Notes under the pieces: generated by a model
What the model was told of the DNA's origin: nothing
Database searches by the model: none
What the model saw: only the letters and a program-made list of their open reading frames with translations
Shown here: one piece after another, positions 9,179 through 17,179 of the stretch
Position numbering within the stretch: the first letter of the stretch is position 1
Layout of the letters: each line of letters starts with the position of its first letter
From: Lutimonas halocynthiae
GTDB taxonomy: Bacteria > Bacteroidota > Bacteroidia > Flavobacteriales > Flavobacteriaceae
Direction of reading: 5' to 3'
NCBI RefSeq assembly: GCF_030409835.1
Contig: NZ_JAUFQO010000001.1
Location: 496,001 to 560,000 of the forward strand
Length of the DNA: 64,000 nt
Program-made: the position numbers and the translations under genes

Positions 9179-10251
9179 TCTTTTTTATTCGACTCGTCAT
9201 CAATGATTCCCAAACGTTTTGCTCTTATTTTCCATAGTTTGCGAGCCAATACTTGAAGATCTTCATCTCCGTCGCTCTCATCAACGATCTCAAATCCGAG
9301 TAAGGTCTCAATGATATCCTCCTGCGAAACAATGCCACTTACTGTGCCAAATTCGTCAACAACAATGGCGATATGCTCTTGTTTATCAATTAGTTGATCA
9401 AATAATTTCTTAATAGGGGTCTCCCTGTTTGAAACAAATATTTCTCTTGAAATACTTTTTAATTCCATGTCTCCTTTACCATCGATAATCGATTCGAACA
9501 ATTCATCTTTTAAAAAATAACTAGAGATATCATCAGGTGAATCTTTGTAGATCGGTATCCGCGAAAATTTGAGCTTGGGATTTTTATCGTAAAAGTCTCT
9601 GATTTTCATTTGTTCATGAGCTGTTTTAATCACCGTTCTTGGCGTCATGATATCTTTTACAGCCATGTTTCTAAAATCAATAATGTTCTTGATCACCTGA
9701 CTTTCAGATTCCTGAAATACACCTTCTTCCTGCGCAATATCGGCCATGGCATGGAAATCTTCTCGACTCACGTTTGTGTCATGTTCGCTTTTACCAACGA
9801 TCCTTGTTGTAAATTCGAGCAACCACAAAATACCGGTATATTTCAATGGAAACATCAAAAGCACAATCATTTTAGTTGAAAAATTCGCCAGGCTTTTCCA
9901 ATAATTAGCACCTATTGATTTTGGAATTATTTCGGATAAAACCAGAATAAGGAAAGTCATAAGGGCAGAAACAATACCCAAGGCGTTATTTCCTGAGCCA
10001 AAAGTTTTTTCTGCCTGAACCCCAACTAGAATTGCCCCAACAGTGTGGGCAATGGTATTGATAGTTAAAATCGTAATTAAGGGCTGGTTAATTCTTTCCT
10101 TAAGCTTCTTTAAGATTTTTGCATACGATTTGCCTTCATTTATCTTCACAGTAATAAAAGTGGGTGTAACACTTAAAAGAACTGCTTCAAGAATTGAACA
10201 GAGAAAAGAAAAACAAATTGATAGAACTCCGTATACGATTAATAACGTCAT
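9175..10251 (-). CDS. CNNM-domain/CBS-pair membrane protein (hemolysin-C/CorC type)
   Basis: The 358-aa product has four hydrophobic segments in the first ~140 residues (the DUF21/CNNM transmembrane domain, including the ALGIVSALMTFLILVLSEIIPKSIG motif region). A tandem CBS pair follows (VKDIMTPRTVI near 205 and HIAIVVDEFGTVSGIVSQEDIIE near 300). This is the layout of the CNNM/MpfA/YfjD family, linked to magnesium efflux or resistance. The C-terminal CorC_HlyC domain found in longer members is missing or very short, as is common in flavobacteria. Hemolysin naming is historical and not evidence of toxicity. Convergent with hflX. Confidence 0.85.
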   Translation of the reverse strand: MTLLIVYGVLSICFSFLCSILEAVLLSVTPTFITVKINEGKSYAKILKKLKERINQPLITILTINTIAHTVGAILVGVQAEKTFGSGNNALGIVSALMTFLILVLSEIIPKSIGANYWKSLANFSTKMIVLLMFPLKYTGILWLLEFTTRIVGKSEHDTNVSREDFHAMADIAQEEGVFQESESQVIKNIIDFRNMAVKDIMTPRTVIKTAHEQMKIRDFYDKNPKLKFSRIPIYKDSPDDISSYFLKDELFESIIDGKGDMELKSISREIFVSNRETPIKKLFDQLIDKQEHIAIVVDEFGTVSGIVSQEDIIETLLGFEIVDESDGDEDLQVLARKLWKIRAKRLGIIDDESNKKD

Positions 10252-10341
10252 TTATCTTTTTTTAGACTAATGTATAAATTAAATTTCGTGCTAAAAAGGT
10301 AGACAAAATCTTTGAGTTGTTATAAAAATACGCAAAAACTA

Positions 10342-11265
10342 TTAGTCAAGCGTAATGTTTAAACCAAGTAACCAATACGACTGCAAGTCATTATCAATTG
10401 AATCAAAAGTAGCGTCAGGATCTGAATCCAAGGCATAATTAAGTGCTTCTTGCTTGTTCTTTCTCAATCCAAAATCAAATCCTACACCCAAAGACTTCCA
10501 GAATGTATAACTAAATGAGTTGGTCCATGTATAATTTGAGTATTCAGAACCTTCATAACTCATAAATACAGATAAGTTAGATTTCAGATTTATACCTTTA
10601 AAACTTTTGGTATAATCAGCTACTACCTTAGCACCAAAAGTAGAATCATATTGAGAATCTCCACTACTGAATACAAAATTGTAGTTGGCTGGATGAATCA
10701 CCACAACTAAATTTTCGATAGGAGTCCAGGTTCCACCCACACCAATATCTAGGAATCCTGGATCGTTGAAATTATTAACCAAGGTTGACCTGTATTCCAT
10801 CAAAGCAGATACGGCAAATGTCTTTGAGACTTTATATCCATATAATGAACTAAGGCTGAAAACATCAGTTGACACTTCATAGGCGTCACTATCTGAATCA
10901 TCATCTTTGTCATCAAATTTTACCCAACCAATATTTATATTCGTTGCGTTCTTCCAGAAAAATTTGTCTTCAATTAAATCAGCATAGGCATTAATATTGA
11001 TACCAAAATTACCGACAGATGAGTTAGGAGTTTCTTTTGAATACCAATTATTAAAGCCAGAAACGCTACCGCCAATGGTTCCTGTTGCTTTTAAGCGCCA
11101 ACCGGGTAAGGCATCTATTTCGCCTTGAATGGCATCAGCTTTTCCTTGAAGGACAGCAATTGAGTCGTTTTTTACTGCTTGTAAGGCTTTGAGTTCTTCT
11201 TTTGTTTGTGCGTTTAAACTACTAAATCCAATAATAAAGGATAAGGCTAGTATAAATTTTTTCAT
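10342..11265 (-). CDS. DUF3078 exported protein (outer-membrane barrel-like)
   Basis: The 307-aa product has a signal peptide (ending SSLNAQ) and a short coiled-coil-like stretch (KEELKALQAVKNDSIAVLQGKADAIQ). The rest is beta-rich: GGSVSGFNNWY near 68, FFWKNATNINIGW near 103, and a C-terminal strand ending LLGLNITLD. This is the DUF3078 pattern of Bacteroidota. The alternating strands suggest an outer-membrane barrel. It is the last gene in the sufE-DUF59-DUF2480-DUF3078 row, an order I know from other flavobacteria; a link to Fe-S assembly is not evident from its sequence. Confidence 0.8.
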   Translation of the reverse strand: MKKFILALSFIIGFSSLNAQTKEELKALQAVKNDSIAVLQGKADAIQGEIDALPGWRLKATGTIGGSVSGFNNWYSKETPNSSVGNFGININAYADLIEDKFFWKNATNINIGWVKFDDKDDDSDSDAYEVSTDVFSLSSLYGYKVSKTFAVSALMEYRSTLVNNFNDPGFLDIGVGGTWTPIENLVVVIHPANYNFVFSSGDSQYDSTFGAKVVADYTKSFKGINLKSNLSVFMSYEGSEYSNYTWTNSFSYTFWKSLGVGFDFGLRKNKQEALNYALDSDPDATFDSIDNDLQSYWLLGLNITLD

Positions 11266-11327
11266 GGGGGAAAATTATTAGGTTTATAAGCGGCAAAAAT
11301 AATCAAAATAGAGGAGAAACAATAGTA

Positions 11328-11837
11328 CTATGATTTCTTTTTGAATAAAGGTACACTTGAGCAGGCTTCACCAAACATTAATGATTTTACTACAGGCACC
11401 AACCTTTGAGTTAGTTGGGCGTAAGCTGAATTTGGAATGTTTTTCTCAGAGCAACCCTTGATAATAACTGGGGCCCCCTCGAATTGGTCAACTGGAATAG
11501 TTGCTATAACCTCTTGAAAAATTATATTTTCAAGAAGTTCCAGATCACCTATCACAAATTTCTTTGCAAATGGGGTCAATGAAGCACTAATAAGCAGATA
11601 AGCCCAGGAGGGAATAATTGCGTCAGTAGAACATACAACAGCAACATAACTATTGAGATAAGCACTCCAGTCATGTTCCTTTACCGATTCTCTAAAATCC
11701 TTTTCTTTTAAAATGATTCCTTCAAATAACCAATCACTAATATCAAGTTTCACTCTGTCCCCGGATGGATAGTAATCCTCCAGATCGAGTGTTATTAGTT
11801 TGCTGTTTGCAACTCTATTGATTATTTCTCCTGACAT
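11328..11837 (-). CDS. DUF2480 family protein
   Basis: The 169-aa product has no signal peptide or membrane segment. It matches the DUF2480 family by the pattern NRVANSKLITLDLEDYYP near the start, DISDWLFEGIILKEKDFRE near 31 and the late GCSEKNIPNSAYAQLT near 127. The family is largely restricted to Bacteroidota and of unknown function. It sits between DUF59 and DUF3078 genes in the same orientation with short gaps (23 bp to DUF59, 62 bp to DUF3078), so an accessory role in Fe-S metabolism is plausible from context only. Two cysteines in the last third (of GCSEK and GEACSS) could be followed up. Confidence 0.8.
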   Translation of the reverse strand: MSGEIINRVANSKLITLDLEDYYPSGDRVKLDISDWLFEGIILKEKDFRESVKEHDWSAYLNSYVAVVCSTDAIIPSWAYLLISASLTPFAKKFVIGDLELLENIIFQEVIATIPVDQFEGAPVIIKGCSEKNIPNSAYAQLTQRLVPVVKSLMFGEACSSVPLFKKKS

Positions 11838-11860
11838 TAATTTTTATTTTGAGATGATAT

Positions 11861-12181
11861 TTATAAAAAACCGAGTTCTAATTTGGCTTCTTCACTCATC
11901 ATATCTTGTGTCCAGGTAGGGTCGAAAGTGATTTCTACCTCTGCATTTCTAACTTCTTCAATTGATCTTATTTTCTCCTCTACTTCCATAGGAAGCGTCT
12001 CTGCTACCGGGCAATTAGGGGAAGTCAATGTCATTAAAACCTTAACATCGGTTTCTTCATTGACAAAAACATCATAAATCAATCCTAATTCATATATATC
12101 TACCGGAATTTCAGGATCAAATATAGTTTTGATCATTTCCACAATCTTTTCTCCTAGATCTTCCTTTGTTTTTTCGTTCAT
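11861..12181 (-). CDS. MIP18/DUF59 family Fe-S assembly protein
   Basis: The 106-aa product covers the DUF59 (MIP18) fold. It has DPEIPVDIYELGLIYDV near 22-38, the TLTSPNCPVAETLP loop with the conserved Cys near 57, and DPTWTQDMMSEEAKLELGFL at the end. Members such as SufT help Fe-S cluster maturation and delivery to apo-proteins. The gene follows sufE in the same direction, which supports that role. This family also includes PaaD, but no phenylacetate genes are nearby. Confidence 0.9.
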   Translation of the reverse strand: MNEKTKEDLGEKIVEMIKTIFDPEIPVDIYELGLIYDVFVNEETDVKVLMTLTSPNCPVAETLPMEVEEKIRSIEEVRNAEVEITFDPTWTQDMMSEEAKLELGFL

Positions 12182-12253
12182 GGCGGTTCTTTAAAATCAT
12201 TCTAAATAAGGGCAAAGATAAGCTAATGCATATTCACAACAAAATATCAAGTA

Positions 12254-12676
12254 CTAGGAGTTTTTCGATTTATAGGCAAGGGCAAAGAGCTTTATTTGTT
12301 TTACCATTGACAAGAGTCCATTGGCACGCGTTGGAGATAAATGTTCCTTTAAACCAATTTCATCAATAAAATAGGGGTCATTATTTAAAATGTCATCAGG
12401 GCTTTGATTATTATAAACCTTCAAAAGCAGTGAAATAATTCCTTTAGTAAGAATGGCATCGCTATCAGCTGTAAATTGCAGTTTTCCGTCAATATCGTCG
12501 GCATGTAGCCAAACTTTTGATTGACAGCCCTTTATGATATTGTCGTCTGATTTGTTGCCTTCGTCAATTTGAGGAAGTGATTTGCCGTTTTCTATAATGA
12601 ACTCATAGCGTTCCATCCAATCATCGAATAGATCGAAGTCCTCGATAATTTCTTCCTGTAATTCTTTAATAGTCAT
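12254..12676 (-). CDS. sufE: Fe-S assembly sulfur acceptor SufE
   Basis: The 140-aa product is a full-length SufE. It has DWMERYEFIIENGKSLP near 19-35, then NIIKGCQSKVWL, where Cys51 is the persulfide-accepting cysteine that receives sulfur from the SufS desulfurase. The C-terminal LSPTRANGLLSMVKQIK helix is typical. SufB, C, D and S are not in this window, so sufE heads its own operon here. Its start lies 9 bp from a 20-bp palindrome shared with the divergent kinase gene, probably a shared promoter. Confidence 0.92.
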   Translation of the reverse strand: MTIKELQEEIIEDFDLFDDWMERYEFIIENGKSLPQIDEGNKSDDNIIKGCQSKVWLHADDIDGKLQFTADSDAILTKGIISLLLKVYNNQSPDDILNNDPYFIDEIGLKEHLSPTRANGLLSMVKQIKLFALAYKSKNS

Positions 12677-12684
12677 TTTTTAAA

Positions 12685-12704
12685 CTTATTTTTGCAAAAA
12701 TAAG
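12685..12704. promoter_or_regulatory. perfect 20-bp palindrome with divergent -7 boxes
   Basis: CTTATTTTTGCAAAAATAAG is its own reverse complement. It contains TATTTTTG, an exact TAnnTTTG -7 box, on both strands. It lies between the starts of sufE (minus) and the PfkB kinase (plus), 8 bp and 14 bp away. Neither side has an obvious -33 TTG. It could be a bidirectional promoter core, a repressor site, or both. Confidence 0.55.
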
Positions 12705-12718
12705 TAATTTGAATTGAT

Positions 12719-13648
12719 ATGGGAAAACTATTAATCGTTGGAACTGTTGCATTTGATGCAATTGAAACACCTTTTGGTAAGACAGATAAGATTTTAGGCG
12801 GGGCTGCCACGTATATTGGTATGTCGGCTTCCTATTTTGGATTAGACGCTGGAATTATTTCGGTTGTAGGAGGAGATTTTCCTGAGAAATATTTACAAAT
12901 GCTTCGTGACAGAAATATTGATTTGACTGGAGTTGAAGTAGTCAAAGAAGGGAAGACTTTTTTTTGGAGCGGAAAATATGATTATAATCTGAATACAAGA
13001 GATACGCTAATTACAGATCTTAACGTTTTAGCAGACTTTAATCCTGTAGTACCTGAGAATTATGAAGATTGCGATTTTTTAATGCTAGGAAATTTACACC
13101 CGGCAGTGCAAATGTCTGTGATAAATCAGATTCCGAATAGGCCTAAATTGGTTGTACTTGATACCATGAATTTCTGGATGGATAATACCATGGACGAATT
13201 GATGGAGGTTATTGCAAAAATTGATGTCATTACGATAAATGATGAAGAGGCAAGACAGCTTAGTGGAGAGTACTCCCTAGTTAAAGCAGCTCAGAAGATA
13301 CATGCAATGGGCCCTAAATATGTGGTAATTAAAAAGGGAGAAAACGGCGCTCTATTGTTTAATAACGGAGATGCTTTCTTTGCCCCTGCGCTTCCATTGG
13401 AAGAAGTTTTTGATCCAACTGGAGCCGGTGACACTTTTGCCGGAGGGTTTATTGGTTATTTAGCCAGTACTCAGGATATTTCATTTGAGAATATGAAAAG
13501 GGCTGTAATCTATGGTTCAAATTTTGCTTCATTCTGTGTTGAGAAATTTGGAATTGAAAGAATGGAGAACCTAAATAGGGATGAAGTTCAACAAAGGTTG
13601 AAACAATTCAAAGAACTAACTCAATTTGAAATAGAATTAACACACTAA
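12719..13648 (+). CDS. PfkB/ribokinase-family sugar kinase
   Basis: The 309-aa product has the two PfkB signatures: GGAATYIGMSASYFG near residue 28 (with GGDFPEKY near 52) and DPTGAGDTFAGGFIGYLA near 239, holding the catalytic Asp and anion hole. It is cytoplasmic. The preferred substrate (ribose, fructose, adenosine or inosine) is not readable. The gene sits 12 bp before purF on the same strand, an order common in flavobacteria, so a nucleoside or ribose role is a reasonable guess. A palindromic promoter lies upstream. Confidence 0.88.
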   Translation: MGKLLIVGTVAFDAIETPFGKTDKILGGAATYIGMSASYFGLDAGIISVVGGDFPEKYLQMLRDRNIDLTGVEVVKEGKTFFWSGKYDYNLNTRDTLITDLNVLADFNPVVPENYEDCDFLMLGNLHPAVQMSVINQIPNRPKLVVLDTMNFWMDNTMDELMEVIAKIDVITINDEEARQLSGEYSLVKAAQKIHAMGPKYVVIKKGENGALLFNNGDAFFAPALPLEEVFDPTGAGDTFAGGFIGYLASTQDISFENMKRAVIYGSNFASFCVEKFGIERMENLNRDEVQQRLKQFKELTQFEIELTH

Positions 13649-13660
13649 TAGTCAAAGGAA

Positions 13661-15553
13661 ATGAGTGATGCTTTAAAACATGAATGTGGAATTGCAATGG
13701 TAAGATTGCTCAAACCTCTTCAGTATTATAAAGACAAATACGGGACTGCTTTTTATGGGATAAATAAGATGTACCTGTTAATGGAAAAGCAACATAACAG
13801 GGGCCAGGACGGTGCCGGTTTTGCAAGCATCAAATTTGATGTTGAGCCAGGTACAAGATATATTAGCAGGGTTAGATCGAATGAGCAACAACCGATTCAA
13901 GATGTTTTTGCCAAGATTAATTCTCGTCTTAACGATTTATTAGCGGAGCATCCAGATAAGGCGAATGACCTGGATTGGCAATTGGCAAATATGCCTTATT
14001 TAGGAAATATTTATTTAGGCCATGTTAGATATGGCACCTTTGGGAATAACAGTATTGAAAGTGTTCACCCTTTTTTAAGGCAAAACAACTGGAAGCATAA
14101 AAACCTTATCGTTGCTGGAAATTTTAATATGACTAATTCAGGAGTTCTGTTAAAAGAACTTATAGAATTAGGACAGCATCCAAAAGAAAATACCGATACC
14201 GTAACCGTTATGGAGAAAATTGGTCACTTCTTGGATGATGAGGTTTTAGATCTGTATTATAAATTCAAACAAGAAGGAATTAATAAAAAAGAAGCTTCGC
14301 CACTTATAGCGAAGGAATTAGATGTTCAAAGAATATTATCAAGAGCATCTAAAAACTGGGATGGAGGTTATGCCATGGCAGGAATGATAGGTCACGGTGA
14401 TGCCTTTGTGTTGAGAGATCCTGCAGGAATACGTCCCGCTTACTTTTATCAAGATGATGAGGTGGTTGTTGTTGCTTCTGAAAGACCAGTTATACAGACC
14501 GTTTTTAATGTCGATTTTGACGATGTCAAAGAAATTGAAAGAGCTCATGCTTTGATTATTAAGAAAGATGGAACTGTTAGTATGAAGCAGGTCATGGACC
14601 AGCTTCCAAAAAAATCATGTTCTTTTGAAAGAATTTATTTTTCAAGAGGAAGTGACGCTTCTATATATCAGGAAAGGAAAAAATTAGGAAAGTATATTTT
14701 TCCGAAAGTTTTGGAGGCGATTAATAATGACATTTCGAATTCAGTTTTCTCATATATCCCTAATACTGCTGAAACGTCTTTCTACGGAATGACTGAAGCT
14801 GCCGAGGAATACTTAAATCAACATAAGCTCGAAACCATTTTAAACGGTAAAAAGAATATTTCTGCACAAAAGTTGACAGAGATTCTTTCAGAGCGTCCTA
14901 GAATTGAAAAAATTGCCATTAAAGATGCCAAACTAAGGACTTTTATTACAGATGATAATAGCAGGGATGATCTGGTTGCCCACGTTTATGACGTGACTTA
15001 TGGAGTGGTAAAACCAAATGATAACCTGGTTATTATTGATGATAGTATTGTTAGAGGGACCACGCTTAAAAAGAGTATTATTAAAATTTTGGATCGGTTA
15101 AACCCTAAAAAAATAATCGTAGTTTCTTCTGCACCTCAAATTAGATACCCTGATTGTTATGGGATAGATATGGCTCGAATAGATGAATTCATTGCCTTTA
15201 AAGCGACCTTAGAATTATTAAAAGATACAGACCAGTATCATTTAATTGAAGAGGTTTATAATAAGTGCAAGGAAAGTCAGCATGAAGAGCGTCCTGAAAA
15301 TCATGTAAAGGAAATCTATGCGCCATTCACAGCGGAGCAAATTTCTGATAAAATTGCAGAACTTTTGAAAACGAAGCAAATCAATTCGGAGGTAAAGATC
15401 ATTTTCCAATCCATTGAAAATTTACATAAAGCTTGTCCAAATCATACCGGTGACTGGTACTTCACTGGAGATTTTCCAACTCCAGGAGGAATGAAGGTCG
15501 TAAACAAGGCTTTTATGAATTTTTATGAAGGGAAAAAAGAAAGGGCATATTAA
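13661..15553 (+). CDS. purF: amidophosphoribosyltransferase (PurF type)
   Basis: The 630-aa product makes phosphoribosylamine from PRPP and glutamine, the first step of purine synthesis. The class II glutaminase nucleophile is Cys9 in HECGIAMVRL, preceded by a short propeptide. Glutaminase motifs include QHNRGQDGAG near 45, GHVRYGTFG near 119 and AGNFNMTN near 151. The PRPP-binding loop is VIIDDSIVRGTTLKKS near 460. It is longer than E. coli PurF (about 505 aa) owing to inserts, as is usual for the second Bacteroidota PurF-like type. A narrower specificity cannot be excluded. It probably forms an operon with the PfkB kinase. Confidence 0.88.
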   Translation: MSDALKHECGIAMVRLLKPLQYYKDKYGTAFYGINKMYLLMEKQHNRGQDGAGFASIKFDVEPGTRYISRVRSNEQQPIQDVFAKINSRLNDLLAEHPDKANDLDWQLANMPYLGNIYLGHVRYGTFGNNSIESVHPFLRQNNWKHKNLIVAGNFNMTNSGVLLKELIELGQHPKENTDTVTVMEKIGHFLDDEVLDLYYKFKQEGINKKEASPLIAKELDVQRILSRASKNWDGGYAMAGMIGHGDAFVLRDPAGIRPAYFYQDDEVVVVASERPVIQTVFNVDFDDVKEIERAHALIIKKDGTVSMKQVMDQLPKKSCSFERIYFSRGSDASIYQERKKLGKYIFPKVLEAINNDISNSVFSYIPNTAETSFYGMTEAAEEYLNQHKLETILNGKKNISAQKLTEILSERPRIEKIAIKDAKLRTFITDDNSRDDLVAHVYDVTYGVVKPNDNLVIIDDSIVRGTTLKKSIIKILDRLNPKKIIVVSSAPQIRYPDCYGIDMARIDEFIAFKATLELLKDTDQYHLIEEVYNKCKESQHEERPENHVKEIYAPFTAEQISDKIAELLKTKQINSEVKIIFQSIENLHKACPNHTGDWYFTGDFPTPGGMKVVNKAFMNFYEGKKERAY

Positions 15554-15575
15554 CATATATTAATTGAGTAACCTG

Positions 15576-16052
15576 ATGAAATCATTCAACATCTATTTAT
15601 TTTCATTTGTTCTTTCTGTAATCCTAATAGGATGCAAAAGTCAAAGTTTAGAGACTTCAGCACCTTTTGATATTGTTGAAAAAACTTATTTTTATTGGGT
15701 AGGAGGCCAAAAGGGAACACAAGGAACTACAATAACCTTTAAGGGTAAGACCACCTCTACAAACATCTCTTTTTCAAAAGTATATTTTCAGAATCACGAG
15801 TACGATGTTAGTCCTGAATTCAATAGCTATGGCTTTACCATTCAAGGAAACTTTGCTAAGTTTAGAGAAAGGGAGAATGTGATGCATAAAGACCCAGCAG
15901 AAGAGTATGGCAATAAACCAGCTACTCAGGATAAAAAGATTCCATTTGATATTGAGGATGATGAGGCGATTTTACTGTACTCTGTCAATGGACTTGAAGG
16001 ATATCATAAAATCACAGGCATCAAGCAGCTAGATAAGGTTTATATGCCTTGA
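15576..16052 (+). CDS. conserved hypothetical lipoprotein
   Basis: The start is placed at ATG 15576, giving 158 residues and a clean lipoprotein signal with lipobox LIGC (Cys20); an in-frame TTG lies 12 bp earlier. The mature part is short and beta-rich (TYFYWVGGQKGTQGTTITFKGKT) with no known motif. Conserved small lipoproteins of this kind are common in flavobacteria. It begins 22 bp after purF and may be cotranscribed. It converges with the barrel protein gene after one base. Confidence 0.65.
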   Translation: MKSFNIYLFSFVLSVILIGCKSQSLETSAPFDIVEKTYFYWVGGQKGTQGTTITFKGKTTSTNISFSKVYFQNHEYDVSPEFNSYGFTIQGNFAKFRERENVMHKDPAEEYGNKPATQDKKIPFDIEDDEAILLYSVNGLEGYHKITGIKQLDKVYMP

Positions 16053-16053
16053 T

Positions 16054-16482
16054 TTAGACGTTAAAACTTATACCTACGGATCCATTGTTACCAAGTTCGG
16101 CAAATAAGCCAACTTTCTTGGTGATAAAGTATCGGAATCCAATATATCCGCCAACACCTATTTTTTCACTTGATAAATATCCAATTTCAATACCAGGGTA
16201 TAAGTCAAATTTACAAGACATGTCAAAAGCAATACCGAGATGAACTTGGGTTCTGGCATAAATAAAGTAGTCATTTTCGTCATCATTAAAATAGACACTT
16301 GCTCCTGCACCTATCGCAAAAAGTTCACTTAAACCATAGTCATAAGTTGCCCTGACACCATTTCCGTAGCCATAAGCTTCATAACCAATATTAATTTTAG
16401 TATCGCCTTTTCCGTCAAAAGATTGGGCATAAATTGAGACTGGACCCAGTAGAATACACAGGGTAATAATTATTTTTTTCAT
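16054..16482 (-). CDS. small outer-membrane beta-barrel protein
   Basis: This 142-aa product has a signal peptide (ending SIYAQ). Alternating strands follow: TKINIGYEAYGYGNGVRATYDYG, AIGAGASVYF, TQVHLGIAFDM, IGVGGYIGFRYF. The ending VGISFNV terminates in a hydrophobic residue after an aromatic, as in small 8-strand barrels (OmpA/OprF-like). No binding motif is visible. Confidence 0.65.
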   Translation of the reverse strand: MKKIIITLCILLGPVSIYAQSFDGKGDTKINIGYEAYGYGNGVRATYDYGLSELFAIGAGASVYFNDDENDYFIYARTQVHLGIAFDMSCKFDLYPGIEIGYLSSEKIGVGGYIGFRYFITKKVGLFAELGNNGSVGISFNV

Positions 16483-17133
16483 AGCAAAAGTTTAAAGGAT
16501 TAAACTCATTAAATAATAACGTAAATCTGTCCAGAATAGTATATTTTTTTAGCCCTTTTTTTACCTGCTCGGCTGGCAGAAAAATTGCGCCGCATTCGTA
16601 TCATAGAGAGAGGTTAAATTGTCTGATATAATAGGCGAATAAATATATATTCGTTAAGAATATTTTGAGATATGGCTTTGATTTATTGGCGTAAGGATTA
16701 AATTTATTCACGACTAATCAACTATTATTTAGTGGTTTGTAGTGTTTAATGATAAAATGCCACCTATAAATTTTAGTATTAAATTAACATTTTTGTAGAG
16801 ATTTTATTCTGAAGTTGGCACGAATATTGATTTGTTTAAGAATGTGAAAAGATTGGTTTTATTTTGCAAAAATAAATAGATAAACTTTAACATTTGATTG
16901 TGATAATTTAGAAAAAGAAGCATTTATTTTGTAATAGCTATTTAGAGCCAAAAAGTTGTCATGCTGGTCTTTTGAGACAACTAAAAAATTGAAATAAGAT
17001 TGAAATTTCATTGTAAAGACAACAACAAAAGGAAACAGATTGCGTTAGAATTATATTAGGATAGAAAAAACGCTTTAAAAATATTTAAAATAAGGTTTGG
17101 TTAGTTGATTTTGGTTGATTTATTTCAACCAAA
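16483..17133. other. long AT-rich intergenic region, no ORF
   Basis: About 650 bp without a credible gene on either strand. A stem with arms AGTTGTC (16954-16960) and GACAACT (16976-16982) and an 8-bp hairpin (17111-17132) lie near its right end, just before a strong plus-strand terminator. Together they suggest a plus-strand small RNA (see findings). Nothing else recognised. Confidence 0.4.
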
Positions 17134-17135
17134 TG

Positions 17136-17165
17136 TCGCCCCGAGGGATCGGGGCGATTTTTTTT
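17136..17165 (+). terminator. strong intrinsic terminator
   Basis: A 9-bp GC-rich stem (TCGCCCCGA / TCGGGGCGA) with loop GGGA is followed by eight T on the plus strand. On the minus strand the stem is not followed by T, so it does not serve the aldehyde dehydrogenase gene in the usual way. It needs a plus-strand transcript from 16.5-17.1 kb. Confidence 0.85.
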
Positions 17166-17179
17166 GGTATATCCCGATG

